64,000 nucleotides of DNA from JAHDFB01 sp965658745 (GTDB lineage: Bacteria > Bacteroidota > Bacteroidia > Chitinophagales > Saprospiraceae): contig CBFHTK010000006.1 in assembly GCA_965658745.1 (NCBI GenBank), forward strand, positions 62,001 to 126,000, given 5' to 3'. The position numbers and the translations under genes were made by a program. The notes below the pieces were generated by a model. It saw only the letters and a list, made by a program, of their open reading frames with translations, did not search any database and was not told the origin of the DNA. Shown here piece after piece: positions 16,999-25,414 of the stretch (position 1 is the first letter of the stretch; each line of letters opens with the position of its first letter).

Positions 16999-18659
16999 AA
17001 TATCTAGATTCGTTGTTTAGGAAAATGTTCGGTAGAGAGAAGGATAATAGTGTGTCTTTTGACGAGGATGCTCTATGGGATTCCATTGTGGAGGATCTTG
17101 GTCCTGAGAACTCCATTGTGCCAAAATCATCTATTTTGAAAGTTTGGATTGCTCCTGCTTTTATTGTTGGTGTTGTTTTACTTGGAGCATTGTACATGAT
17201 TGCGAACAATATGGAATCTGATAAAGGAAATACATTGCTTGGTGAGAATCAAATAGAGACTACGGTAAATCCAACAATTAGTGAGGAGGTCAGCAAAAGA
17301 GAGAATGGGCATGCTAGATACTCTGAGCAATCGAAACTGGAGAATTCAAATAGAATTGATGAGGGGAAAGATAATCCCTTGTCCAATCAGGGTTCTCTAT
17401 CAAATATCTCCAACACCTCTAATGTCACAGATGCGGAAAGAACGAATTTTGATCAGAAAACAAAGGCGGAATCAAAGTCGAAAGCAGATAAAGGTGTGAC
17501 TGTTAACTCAACAGAAAAAGAAGAATCAAGTAAAGTGCAGCTAACTAACTATGCAAATGCACCAGATGGTAGAGAATTGTACCGGGATCCTGTTGGAGGT
17601 GAGAGTAACTCCTCGGGATCTCGGCCATCTGTTGAATCAAAGGACGAGAACAAACAGGAAACAGAGTTACAAGAAGTAATAAGTACAGCTGAAACTAGCG
17701 GTGAGAATATAGAAAAATCAAACGCTGAGCAGTTAAATAACGATGCAAATGCACCAGATGGTAGAGAATTTTTTCGAGATCCCAAGGGAAATGAGAGTAG
17801 CTCTTCGGGATCTCGGCCATCTTTTGAAATGATTAGTTTTTCTGAACTAGAAGTATTGGAAACTAAATTGCTGCAGTCACATATGAGTGCAGTAAACAAA
17901 AACTCTAAGAATCTTGTCATGCAACCAATAGTTGAACTTCAACCGAAATTACAGAATTGGAAATATTCCTTGGATATCTTCAGTGGAGCTAATCTGACCG
18001 ACGTTTCTTTCAGAGGGCAGAGTTCAGACGTTATTGAGACCAAAAATATGACTGAACAGCTAGGACTTGGTACTCAACTTGGAGTAGATTTTATGGCTAC
18101 TTACAAAAGTAGGTGGTCACTTACATCGGGTTTGAATGCAACTTTGCTACACACGATATACAAGGATGTATCTACAACTGAAGTGACTGAAGATCAGCAT
18201 CAAATTGACAGAGTTGTTCTTTCTCAAGACTACAATATTATTGAGGAGTCTACATTAACTGCTAGTTTGACGCGAAATATTTATCGTGCAGACATACACA
18301 ATAACTATTATCAGACAATCACTATGCCACTCCTTCTTGGATGGCAGAGTAGGGCAGGGGCAAGTTCATTTGGCTTGAAAGTTGGTCCGCAGATATCATA
18401 TAGATATTCGCAATCTGGTCGAACGGTTGATGAAAAAGGTATTTATCGGACTTTTGATGGCTCTGAAGAAGCATTGTTGAAATTGTGGAATATCGATTTG
18501 GCAGGACAGCTATGGTTTTCACTGCCCATTACAGATAGGCTTGATATCCGAGGAGCTTACCACTTGAGAGCTAATGACAACACAATTTTTAATGTCGCAG
18601 AAATTCAGGGTAGAACGCTTAATCATCAATTGCGAATTGGATTAACTCTGAATTTGTAG
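16995..18659 (+). CDS. Putative trans-envelope sigma regulator: inner-membrane helix, linker, outer-membrane-barrel-like domain
   Basis: A 554-residue protein coupled (ATGA) to the ECF sigma gene. Residues 1-47 are charged and cytosolic, 48-70 a single membrane helix (WIAPAFIVGVVLLGALYMIA), 71-~315 a low-complexity, Ser/Asn/Glu-rich linker with two near-identical 30-residue repeats (185-214 and 249-278; ANAPDGRE and SSGSRPS), and ~320-554 a region of alternating polar/aromatic strands (SLDIFSGANLT, LGWQSRAGASSFGLKVG, ending LRIGLTLNL) like a Bacteroidota outer-membrane beta-barrel. One chain could thus link cytosol and outer membrane and control the sigma factor. The frame opens 9 codons earlier, but the overlap start at 16995 fits. 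Architecture is seen; the function is inference. Confidence 0.72.
   Translation: MKYLDSLFRKMFGREKDNSVSFDEDALWDSIVEDLGPENSIVPKSSILKVWIAPAFIVGVVLLGALYMIANNMESDKGNTLLGENQIETTVNPTISEEVSKRENGHARYSEQSKLENSNRIDEGKDNPLSNQGSLSNISNTSNVTDAERTNFDQKTKAESKSKADKGVTVNSTEKEESSKVQLTNYANAPDGRELYRDPVGGESNSSGSRPSVESKDENKQETELQEVISTAETSGENIEKSNAEQLNNDANAPDGREFFRDPKGNESSSSGSRPSFEMISFSELEVLETKLLQSHMSAVNKNSKNLVMQPIVELQPKLQNWKYSLDIFSGANLTDVSFRGQSSDVIETKNMTEQLGLGTQLGVDFMATYKSRWSLTSGLNATLLHTIYKDVSTTEVTEDQHQIDRVVLSQDYNIIEESTLTASLTRNIYRADIHNNYYQTITMPLLLGWQSRAGASSFGLKVGPQISYRYSQSGRTVDEKGIYRTFDGSEEALLKLWNIDLAGQLWFSLPITDRLDIRGAYHLRANDNTIFNVAEIQGRTLNHQLRIGLTLNL
17547..17828 (+). repeat. Two 90-bp direct repeats inside the sigma-regulator linker
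   Basis: Copies at 17547-17636 and 17739-17828 are 90 bases each and about 85 percent alike by eye, in the same reading frame. They share TGCAAATGCACCAGATGG and GGGATCTCGGCCATCT almost unchanged, which suggests a recent duplication in the periplasmic linker. Confidence 0.9.
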
Positions 18660-18699
18660 TTAAGATTAGTGGATTTAATAGCAGCCTAAATGGTGATTT

Positions 18700-19428
18700 C
18701 TAATTTAATTGCTCGAAGTTTTTAAATCCGATTGTATTTACCATTTTTGAATATGATTCAAATAGAGGTGCTTGGATTTCGATTTCGATATTAGTGTAGG
18801 GATGTGTAAAACTTAGAGAACTTGCATGAAGAAGCATTTCTTCAAAGCCGAATTTCTGTTTAAACATTCTATTTTGCTTACTACAGCCATGCGGTCGATC
18901 CCCAATAATTGGGTGAAAAATATGTGAAAGATGTCTGCGTAGTTGATGCATTCTTCCAGTAGTCGGGTTGAGTTCAAGAAGCGAATAGCGACTTGTTTCG
19001 TGTTTGCCTAATGGCCACTTCTGCTCTTTTCGTTCTAAGGTCTTGTAATGGGTGATAGCATCCTGAGATTTTCCTGCCTCATTTTTCAATGGATAATCAA
19101 TCATACCTTCGTCTTCGGTATAGCCTCTTACAATTGCTAGGTAGTTTTTCTTGATAAGGTTTTCCTGAAATAGCTTGCTCACATCACTATGAGCTTTAGA
19201 ATCTAAACCCCATAGCAAGACACCAGATGTTTTGCGATCAAGTCGATGAATCGGATGTACAGAGCGACCTAATTGATCTCGTAATGCTTGAAGCACGATT
19301 TGTGTTTCGTATTTTGCTAGTGCTGTACGATGGGTCAAAAAACCGTAAGGCTTGTTGATAGCTACAAAATGCTCATCTTGATATAAAACATCAAATTTAT
19401 ATGAAATAGGAGTGGGGAATGAGCTCAT
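18700..19428 (-). CDS. truC: RluA-family pseudouridine synthase, TruC-like
   Basis: A 242-residue pseudouridine synthase. The catalytic aspartate lies in HRLDRKTSGVLLW; also visible are NKPYGFLTHRT near the start, the LNPTTGRMHQLRRHLSH substrate-fold motif and PIIGDRPHGCSKQNR. The HG.SK.NR segment and the length fit TruC, which makes pseudouridine 65 in the tRNA acceptor stem, better than the larger RluA/C/D with an S4 domain. It is convergent with the sigma-regulator gene, separated by 40 bases, and precedes a small unknown gene transcribed the same way with a 110-base gap between. Confidence 0.9.
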   Translation of the reverse strand: MSSFPTPISYKFDVLYQDEHFVAINKPYGFLTHRTALAKYETQIVLQALRDQLGRSVHPIHRLDRKTSGVLLWGLDSKAHSDVSKLFQENLIKKNYLAIVRGYTEDEGMIDYPLKNEAGKSQDAITHYKTLERKEQKWPLGKHETSRYSLLELNPTTGRMHQLRRHLSHIFHPIIGDRPHGCSKQNRMFKQKFGFEEMLLHASSLSFTHPYTNIEIEIQAPLFESYSKMVNTIGFKNFEQLN

Positions 19429-19538
19429 GTTTTACTAGCCTCGATTTGCCCCAAAGTTCCTTGATATTATCCACTTTAGCCCAATTATCTTGTAAAACTT
19501 TACCTATTAAGTGATCGAAAATTCGAGATTTAACTAGG

Positions 19539-19970
19539 TTACTCTCGTAAAGCATCATAAAGACGTTCGACAAGCATATGTATTATACGTTTACTTAAAT
19601 CAGCAGTTGCCTCTTGATAAATTAGAAGGACCTCAGGAGTAAACAAACCTATAATCATTCCTATCATGGCATATCGCAATTGAATATCCTTCGCCATGCG
19701 CATTTTTATCCACGGACGAAGTGCTTGCGATGATCTTGCGGGCATCGTCCATTTTTTTAAGTTACTGTAGTAGAGAAAAAAACCGACAAGTTTCTCATGT
19801 TGGAATTTTAGGATTGGTCTCAAGACTTGATGTTGGAATCGTTCTTCCAAGGTTTGCGATGTTGATGCGTTCACAGTAGAAATCGGCGCTAGGGTATTAT
19901 GAATTGATTGTGTCATCGACAATATATAATTGTCGAGAGCTTTTTTGTGATTTTTTGAAAGTTCGGTCAT
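19539..19970 (-). CDS. Conserved small protein, function unknown
   Basis: A 143-residue soluble protein with central ERFQHQVLRPILKFQHEKL and a C-terminal helix, a pattern I associate with a small Bacteroidota family of no known role (often labelled glyoxalase in databases without support). It has no metal motif or active site that I can see. The ORF can be read from a TTG at 19976, but the ATG at 19970 (MTELSKNH) is more natural. It is upstream of truC on the same strand; the ~330 bases on to yidC hold no gene. Confidence 0.65.
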   Translation of the reverse strand: MTELSKNHKKALDNYILSMTQSIHNTLAPISTVNASTSQTLEERFQHQVLRPILKFQHEKLVGFFLYYSNLKKWTMPARSSQALRPWIKMRMAKDIQLRYAMIGMIIGLFTPEVLLIYQEATADLSKRIIHMLVERLYDALRE

Positions 19971-20278
19971 AGTCAATCAACAATCGAAACTTCGTGTGGT
20001 TCTATTATTTGCTTGTATAAATACTTCGACAAATTCACATCTAATTATTTGCCTTTTGGAATAATTTGATGAGAATTAAAAAGAGTTAGTTGTTACAGAT
20101 GTACTTAACCGTAAGCTTTGTCGAGTAGTTTCGGTCTTTCATCCAATTCCTTGAATCATTTTTGAACTTTGGCAGTTGTTAAAGAGGATGCCTACCGAAA
20201 TGCTTTTATTCTATCAGATTCTGACTGAAAAATAACAATACAAGGTAGTTTTTTCATCGGCCAAGTCAAACAAATGTG

Positions 20279-20286
20279 TAACTTTG
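20279..20286 (+). promoter_or_regulatory. Putative -7 promoter box of yidC
   Basis: TAACTTTG matches TAnnTTTG and lies 20 bases before the yidC ATG, giving a leader of about 15 bases. A clear -33 element is not visible. Confidence 0.45.
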
Positions 20287-20306
20287 CCGCAAATTTTGAA
20301 AATAGA

Positions 20307-22208
20307 ATGGACAAATCTCAGATAATAGGACTCGTTCTGATTTTTGCACTTTTCTTCCTTTGGTCTACAAATAACACAAAAGCGAAGAGAGCTGCAGAAT
20401 TGCAAAGAATCGAACAGGATTCCATAGCACAGGCTGTTTTGGATAAGCAAGTAGCTGACTCTCTCGCTGCGCTTCCAGTTCAACCAATTGTGTCTTCTCA
20501 AACTGTTGTAGAGCAAACTGCTGCGAGCGTAAATGATTCGATTGTATTAGCTCAACAAGATCTCAAGTTGCAGATGCAGTATGGAGCTTTTGCTCCAAAT
20601 GCAAATGGTACTGCCAAAACTTATACTATAGAAAACGACAAAATCAAAGTTGATTTTAGTTCGAAAGGAGGAAAGATTGTCGGTGTTACTGTGAAAGACT
20701 ACATGAAAGTGTACAAAAACGAGGAGGGGGAGAAGGTGAAAACTCCAGTTGAACTTCTCGCCGATCAAAAAAACCGATTCTCTTATATTTTACCCGTCAA
20801 AGGGGTTCCAGGAGGTACTGTCGATACAGAAGATCTAAATTTTGATGCAAGTCAAAACGGGAATACGATCGTATTTACAGCTGGAGCAAATGGTGAATTT
20901 GTTCAGACTTACACTTTGAAGGAGGATTATGATATCGATTATAATTTGAACTTCGGAAATGCTGCTGCAACATTCACAAATGGCGAAAAGATAACAGTTC
21001 GTTGGAAGAATTATCTAGATAAACTAGAGCTCAATGATTATTTCGAAAGATTCTACTCGACAGTATATTTCAAAGAGTCTGGTGAGGATTCGGACTATTG
21101 TAACTGTCGAAAGTCGGCTACTGAGGAAGCAGAAGATAAGCCAGTGGAATGGGTTGCCCACGTAAATCAGTTTTTCAATACGACAATCATGGCTAAAGGC
21201 CAAGGATTCAGCTATGGTAAGTTTGTAACAGAAGTTCTAGATGAAGACAATGATGACTTGAAATTAGTAACATCAGAGCTTCATATTTCACCCGATGTGA
21301 TTGCTGGAGGTGTATTCCCAATGCAGATTTTTGCAGGTCCAAATGAGTTTGAGCGTTTAAGAACTTACGGAAACGGTCTAGAGGAGATCATTCCTTTTGG
21401 TCGGTCATTGTTTGGTACTATTAACAGATGGGTGATTCGACCACTGTTTAACTTCTTTGATAATATCGTCGGAAACAAGGGTTTTGCGATTATTCTGATG
21501 ATCTTTTTGATCAAGTTAGTCCTTTATCCTTTGACTTATAAGATGTTGCATTCACAGGCGAAGATGGGAGCTTTGAAGCCAGAGCTAGCAGACCTTAAGA
21601 AGAAGTACAAGGACGACGCTCAGACCCAACAGATGGAAACGATGAAGATATATAGGGAGTATGGCGTGAGTCCTCTCGGGGGTTGTATGCCTATGCTGGT
21701 CCAGATGCCGATATGGTATGCCCTTTTCCGTTTCTTCCCAGCGTCGATTGGGTTTAGACAAGAGTCTTTTTGGTGGGCAGATGACCTTTCGTCATATGAT
21801 GCTTTTTTCAATTTGCCATTTGAAATACCATTTATGGGAGCACACTTGAGTTTGTTTACCATTTTATGGGTAGCATCTCAGTTGATTTATACCTTCTACA
21901 ATACTAAACATATGGATATGTCTGCTAATCCAGCGATGAAATATGTTCAGTACTTCATGCCATTAATGTTCTTAGCATTCTTTAATCAATATGCTTCTGG
22001 TCTGACGGTTTACATGTTCTTTAGTAACTTGTTCAATATCGCTCAAACCATTGGAACCAAGAAATTGGTTTTCAACGAGGATAAACTTCGTCAGCAGCTA
22101 ATGAAGAATAAGATGAAGCCAAAGAAGAAGAAAAGCAAGTTTATGACTGCGATTGAAAATGCTCAAAAGCAACAGCAAGAGGAGGCGAAGAAGAAATCAA
22201 AGAAATAG
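20307..22208 (+). CDS. yidC: Membrane protein insertase YidC
   Basis: A 633-residue Oxa1/YidC insertase that folds and inserts inner-membrane proteins with or without SecYEG. It begins with the TM1 signal anchor DKSQIIGLVLIFALFFLW, has the large periplasmic P1 beta domain (about residues 60-370), and the conserved C-terminal five-helix core with NKGFAIILMIFLIKLVLYPL, the coiled-coil loop of the cytosolic hairpin (KKKYKDDAQTQQMETMKIYREYGV), PLGGCMPMLVQMPIWYALFRF, and a very basic tail (KPKKKKSKF) for ribosome contact. An upstream ATG-less extension exists, but the ATG at 20307 begins TM1. A terminator follows at 22266. Confidence 0.97.
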   Translation: MDKSQIIGLVLIFALFFLWSTNNTKAKRAAELQRIEQDSIAQAVLDKQVADSLAALPVQPIVSSQTVVEQTAASVNDSIVLAQQDLKLQMQYGAFAPNANGTAKTYTIENDKIKVDFSSKGGKIVGVTVKDYMKVYKNEEGEKVKTPVELLADQKNRFSYILPVKGVPGGTVDTEDLNFDASQNGNTIVFTAGANGEFVQTYTLKEDYDIDYNLNFGNAAATFTNGEKITVRWKNYLDKLELNDYFERFYSTVYFKESGEDSDYCNCRKSATEEAEDKPVEWVAHVNQFFNTTIMAKGQGFSYGKFVTEVLDEDNDDLKLVTSELHISPDVIAGGVFPMQIFAGPNEFERLRTYGNGLEEIIPFGRSLFGTINRWVIRPLFNFFDNIVGNKGFAIILMIFLIKLVLYPLTYKMLHSQAKMGALKPELADLKKKYKDDAQTQQMETMKIYREYGVSPLGGCMPMLVQMPIWYALFRFFPASIGFRQESFWWADDLSSYDAFFNLPFEIPFMGAHLSLFTILWVASQLIYTFYNTKHMDMSANPAMKYVQYFMPLMFLAFFNQYASGLTVYMFFSNLFNIAQTIGTKKLVFNEDKLRQQLMKNKMKPKKKKSKFMTAIENAQKQQQEEAKKKSKK

Positions 22209-22265
22209 TATTTGTCGATTTATCCACTCGACTGTAATCTTCTTGATTAATTAGCATTGCAAGAA

Positions 22266-22306
22266 TAAAAAAGCGCATGAGTAAATATTTTACTTGTGCG
22301 CTTTTT
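22266..22306. terminator. Intrinsic terminator after yidC
   Basis: GCGCATGAGTAAA and TTTACTTGTGCGC pair along 13 positions with two G-U wobbles around a short TATT loop, flanked by A-run and T-run. Confidence 0.88.
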
Positions 22307-22339
22307 CTTTGTGATGTAGAGTTCAAGAGTTTGGGCGAT

Positions 22340-22600
22340 CCGCCTTTCTGCTCGTTGGAGAGAAGATGCTCGTGCTTTAATTACTTTCCATTTTGGAAAA
22401 TGTAGATCAAGAAAGGCGGCGCTACGCTTCGGTACTCCCTGTCGGTCGGCTTCTTAGCCAAATACTAGCTAATGTAAAATCGAGACATCGTATTGAAATC
22501 GACTGTTTTGTAATTTTTTAACCTGTCGGTTGGCCAAGAATCTCCTACCGGATACCTTCGCATCGCTATCGCAGTTAACGTCGAAGCTTTCGATTCTTAT
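22340..22600. other. GC-richer structured intergenic element
   Basis: No gene lies between the yidC terminator and the lipoprotein gene. Instead there is a 10-bp inverted repeat, CCGCCTTTCT (22340-22349) and AGAAAGGCGG (22410-22419), enclosing an inner 6-bp hairpin TTTCCATTTTGGAAA, followed by two imperfect copies of CTGTCGGTyGGC (about 22439 and 22525). The base composition differs from the surrounding genes. It resembles a dispersed repeat or decayed mobile sequence, but I cannot name it. Confidence 0.4.
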
Positions 22601-22624
22601 ACTGTTTTGTGAATCTCAAGTCTC

Positions 22625-23137
22625 CTATTTTACAGGACTGTAGATTTCACAGTTACCGTCGACTGGGGTATGATTGAAATACATGTAGTTGTCACTAAAC
22701 TTGTTCATTGAGAAGTAGCTTATATCACTGTCAATGATCTTAATCGAATAATTTACTTCATTATTGAATTCATAAGGTTCAAGTTCCCAAGTGTACTCTT
22801 TTGTAATGTCTTCATCATCATTGATTGTCCTTCTCTCCAAGTTGTTGCCGTCAAAACTAAGAACGATACAAGTATAAGTACTAGGTTGATTCCAACCACC
22901 AGCATATCCTACTAGTTCCCACGTTCCAGTTAGCAAATTTGCAATATCTTCTTCTTCAGTAAGCGCGTTGTTATCACAGTCAATCATCATCTGAGATTCT
23001 TCAGTGTCGATTGTAGCGCTGGAAACCAGTTCGCTTTCTTGGCATTCGTAGTTAACGATGTTCGTTGTTGTTTCATCTTTATTGCACGAAATGATGGTGA
23101 AAACTAGTATTGTCAAAAATATAAATTGTCGTTGCAT
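22625..23137 (-). CDS. Small lipoprotein, lipocalin-like C-terminal half
   Basis: A 170-residue lipoprotein. The signal MQRQFIFLTILVFTIISC ends at Cys18. Residues ~70-170 (LLTGTWELVGYAGGW opening, then strands ending in YTWELEPYEF and NYSIKIIDSD) look like the lipocalin-like fold common in Bacteroidota lipoproteins, where GTWxLxGY starts the barrel. The reading frame is open 40 codons further upstream, but those residues look unlike a signal and run into a structured repeat element, so the ATG at 23137 is chosen. Function unknown. Flanked on both sides by unusual GC-richer elements. Confidence 0.68.
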   Translation of the reverse strand: MQRQFIFLTILVFTIISCNKDETTTNIVNYECQESELVSSATIDTEESQMMIDCDNNALTEEEDIANLLTGTWELVGYAGGWNQPSTYTCIVLSFDGNNLERRTINDDEDITKEYTWELEPYEFNNEVNYSIKIIDSDISYFSMNKFSDNYMYFNHTPVDGNCEIYSPVK

Positions 23138-23240
23138 GTTATTCCTTTTGCTAGTATAGACGCAGAAATCATGAACATGGTTGGTTCTAACTAAAAGAAA
23201 TAGATGGTCTTCAAAGATAAATTGGACAAACGCTGCGAAG

Positions 23241-23345
23241 TAGTCCCGTGGTCCCACGGGATCCCGAGCAGAGCAAATGTGCGCCTGAAAGGGGATGAGG
23301 CGAATGCCGAACTGCGAAGCATAGTGACCCTGAGTATTTACGAAG
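23241..23345. other. GC-richer structured element with tight palindrome
   Basis: TCCCGTGG-TC-CCACGGGA (23244-23261) is a perfect 8-bp hairpin with a 2-base loop, followed by about 80 bases of unusual composition containing AGGGGATGAGGCG and ACTGCGAAGCATAGTG before the hydrolase stop region. It looks like a dispersed intergenic repeat and lies on the opposite side of the lipoprotein gene from the element at 22340-22600. Confidence 0.4.
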
Positions 23346-23361
23346 GGATGGCCCCTAAATC

Positions 23362-24216
23362 CTATTGTTGAGTTCTAAATGTGTCGCAGTCTTGTCGTGA
23401 AAAGGCACAGTCCAAGGCTTGAATCATAATTGGCCAATATACCTCTTTGTCCACTTGATTGGTCTTTCCCAGACGTTTACTGAAATAGGTTACAAGCGTG
23501 TTGTTTTTGGAACTATAGTCTTTGTTGTGTGACCAAAAATTAAGATGTTTGGAGTCGCTGTCCTCTGATTTTTTGTGCAAGATATACTTCTTTCGTTTAG
23601 CATTGTGCAACTCAGAAGTGATCTGTTTGCCTGTTCCTCTTCTATAGAATTTGTCCTTTTCTTCTTCGATGACGAGGTAGACATCATAGGAATCTAATTT
23701 GTTGTAATCAAGCTTGTCAAGTTTATGATGTCTCACTTCAGCCGGACAAACGCTAATTACGCAAGAAGGTTTTTTTGGAACACTGATCTGTCCAAGTGCC
23801 ATTTCGTAGACAATCACGCCGCCCATACTATGACCAATAAATGCTACAGGCAAGCTCATGATATCTTCATAGTTTAACTTGATATCGTCGTAAGCTTGAT
23901 CTAAGGATTCAGATATATATTTCTTGTCGAGCTTATTATTGCTTTGAGCAAAACTCTGAAAGGATGGATAGATGACGATCAAATTTTCATTCAAAAGTTT
24001 GTTTATGAAGTTCCCATAGACTGCTGGATTACTTGCTTGGTTTGAGTGAATTAAGACAACAACTCCCTTGTATGTAGATTTGTTGAGCGGATAAAAAATA
24101 CTGTATGAAGATCTTTCTTCAACGGTGTGAACACTGGCAAAACGAAACCTTTCATCTAACTGACCATGGGCAGTATAGCTTAATAAAAAGAGAAAAAGTA
24201 TAATTATTATTCGCAT
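23362..24216 (-). CDS. Secreted alpha/beta-hydrolase
   Basis: A 284-residue protein with signal peptide (MRIIIILFLFLLSYTAHGQ) and an alpha/beta-hydrolase fold. The nucleophile elbow is GHSMGG (about residue 129), the oxyanion strand is VVVLIHSNQASNP near residue 50, and a late KHLNFWSH histidine may complete the triad; the acid is probably in VYLVIEEEKDK. It resembles secreted esterase, lipase or chlorophyllase-like hydrolases; the substrate is not predictable. It is divergent from gpsA, 91 bases apart. Confidence 0.78.
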   Translation of the reverse strand: MRIIIILFLFLLSYTAHGQLDERFRFASVHTVEERSSYSIFYPLNKSTYKGVVVLIHSNQASNPAVYGNFINKLLNENLIVIYPSFQSFAQSNNKLDKKYISESLDQAYDDIKLNYEDIMSLPVAFIGHSMGGVIVYEMALGQISVPKKPSCVISVCPAEVRHHKLDKLDYNKLDSYDVYLVIEEEKDKFYRRGTGKQITSELHNAKRKKYILHKKSEDSDSKHLNFWSHNKDYSSKNNTLVTYFSKRLGKTNQVDKEVYWPIMIQALDCAFSRQDCDTFRTQQ

Positions 24217-24307
24217 CTATTTACTTTCGCGTCATAAAAGTAAGCTATTTCGACAGTAGCATATATGAATGTGTGAACGAATCGCAGAATTGATTAATTT
24301 TACCATA

Positions 24308-25342
24308 ATGAAAAAGAAAAAAGTTGGTGTTATCGGTGCTGGAAGTTTTGGTACAACTGTTGCCAATTTGTTGTCTTTCAATTCGGATGTATTGATTTAT
24401 GCTAAGCATGAACATCAGGTGATCAACATCAACGAAAAACACACAAATAGAGGTTATGAGTTGAGAGAAAACATCAAGGCAACTGGGGCATTGAGCCTAG
24501 TGGCGGAGGAGTGCGATGTTTTATTTCCAGTCGTTCCATCAGCTAACTTTAGAATGATGATGCAAGAACTTAGTCCTTATGTATCACCGCGTCATATAAT
24601 AATTCATGGTACAAAAGGCCTTGATGTTAAGCTAAAAGCAGAGGAGCCTCTTGCCTTTTTATCAAAGGATCAGATTTTCAGTATGAGTGAAGTCATACAA
24701 GATGAAACTAGTGTGTTGAGGGTAGGTTGTATGAGTGGTCCAAATCTATCTAACGAAATTATGGCCGGCCTACCTGCGGCAACTGTAATTGCAAGCGAAT
24801 TTGAAGAAGTCATCAAGATTGGTCATCAACTTCTAAGTAACAGTTCATTTTTTGTTTTTGGTTCAAATGAGATTAGGGGCGCTGAATTTGCTGGAGCTTA
24901 TAAGAACATTATCGCACTTGCTAGTGGAATGCTTCGAGAGAAGAAGCTTGGCAAAAACATAGAAGCGCTGTTGATAACGAGGGGCTTGAGGGAAATGGTG
25001 TATTTTGGAAAGGCAGTAGGAATTCATGAACGTGCATTTTTGGGGACAGCAGGAATTGGCGATCTAATTGCTACCGCAACTAGTGAAAGCAGTCGAAATT
25101 TTACCTTTGGACGTGCCATAGCTAGTGGGCTAAAGATGGAAGAGATTTTGCAGAATGCAAATGAGGTTGCAGAAGGTGTACGTACGCTTAAAATTGCATA
25201 TCTGTTGGGCAATTTCTATAAGATTGACGCACCGATAACCAATATGCTTTATAAGATTATTTATGAAGACTTCCCAGTCGATCCGGCAATTCGCTATTTA
25301 ATGAGTTATCCTTATTCTGCAGACGTCGATTTTATTGGTTAA
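24308..25342 (+). CDS. gpsA: Glycerol-3-phosphate dehydrogenase [NAD(P)+]
   Basis: A 344-residue cytosolic enzyme reducing dihydroxyacetone phosphate to sn-glycerol-3-phosphate for phospholipid synthesis. Visible motifs are the Rossmann loop GAGSFGTTVA (residue ~9), HGTKGLD, SGPNLSNE(I)xxGLPAA, the catalytic-lysine helix GAYKNIIALASGM, and TAGIGDLIATATSESSRNFTFG. Length is as expected. The open frame begins 13 codons earlier, but the ATG at 24308 leads directly into the KKKKVGVIGAG strand. pbpC follows 72 bases downstream. Confidence 0.95.
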   Translation: MKKKKVGVIGAGSFGTTVANLLSFNSDVLIYAKHEHQVININEKHTNRGYELRENIKATGALSLVAEECDVLFPVVPSANFRMMMQELSPYVSPRHIIIHGTKGLDVKLKAEEPLAFLSKDQIFSMSEVIQDETSVLRVGCMSGPNLSNEIMAGLPAATVIASEFEEVIKIGHQLLSNSSFFVFGSNEIRGAEFAGAYKNIIALASGMLREKKLGKNIEALLITRGLREMVYFGKAVGIHERAFLGTAGIGDLIATATSESSRNFTFGRAIASGLKMEEILQNANEVAEGVRTLKIAYLLGNFYKIDAPITNMLYKIIYEDFPVDPAIRYLMSYPYSADVDFIG

Positions 25343-25414
25343 CACTGAATCGAGATTCTTCTTAGTCTTGCTAAGGTAAATCATAAAATCATTGTTCATC
25401 GTTTTATTATTAAG

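Noticed and set aside
22141..22326. Minus-strand 61-codon frame after yidC
   Set aside because: It covers the end of yidC and its terminator hairpin and has no protein-like features.
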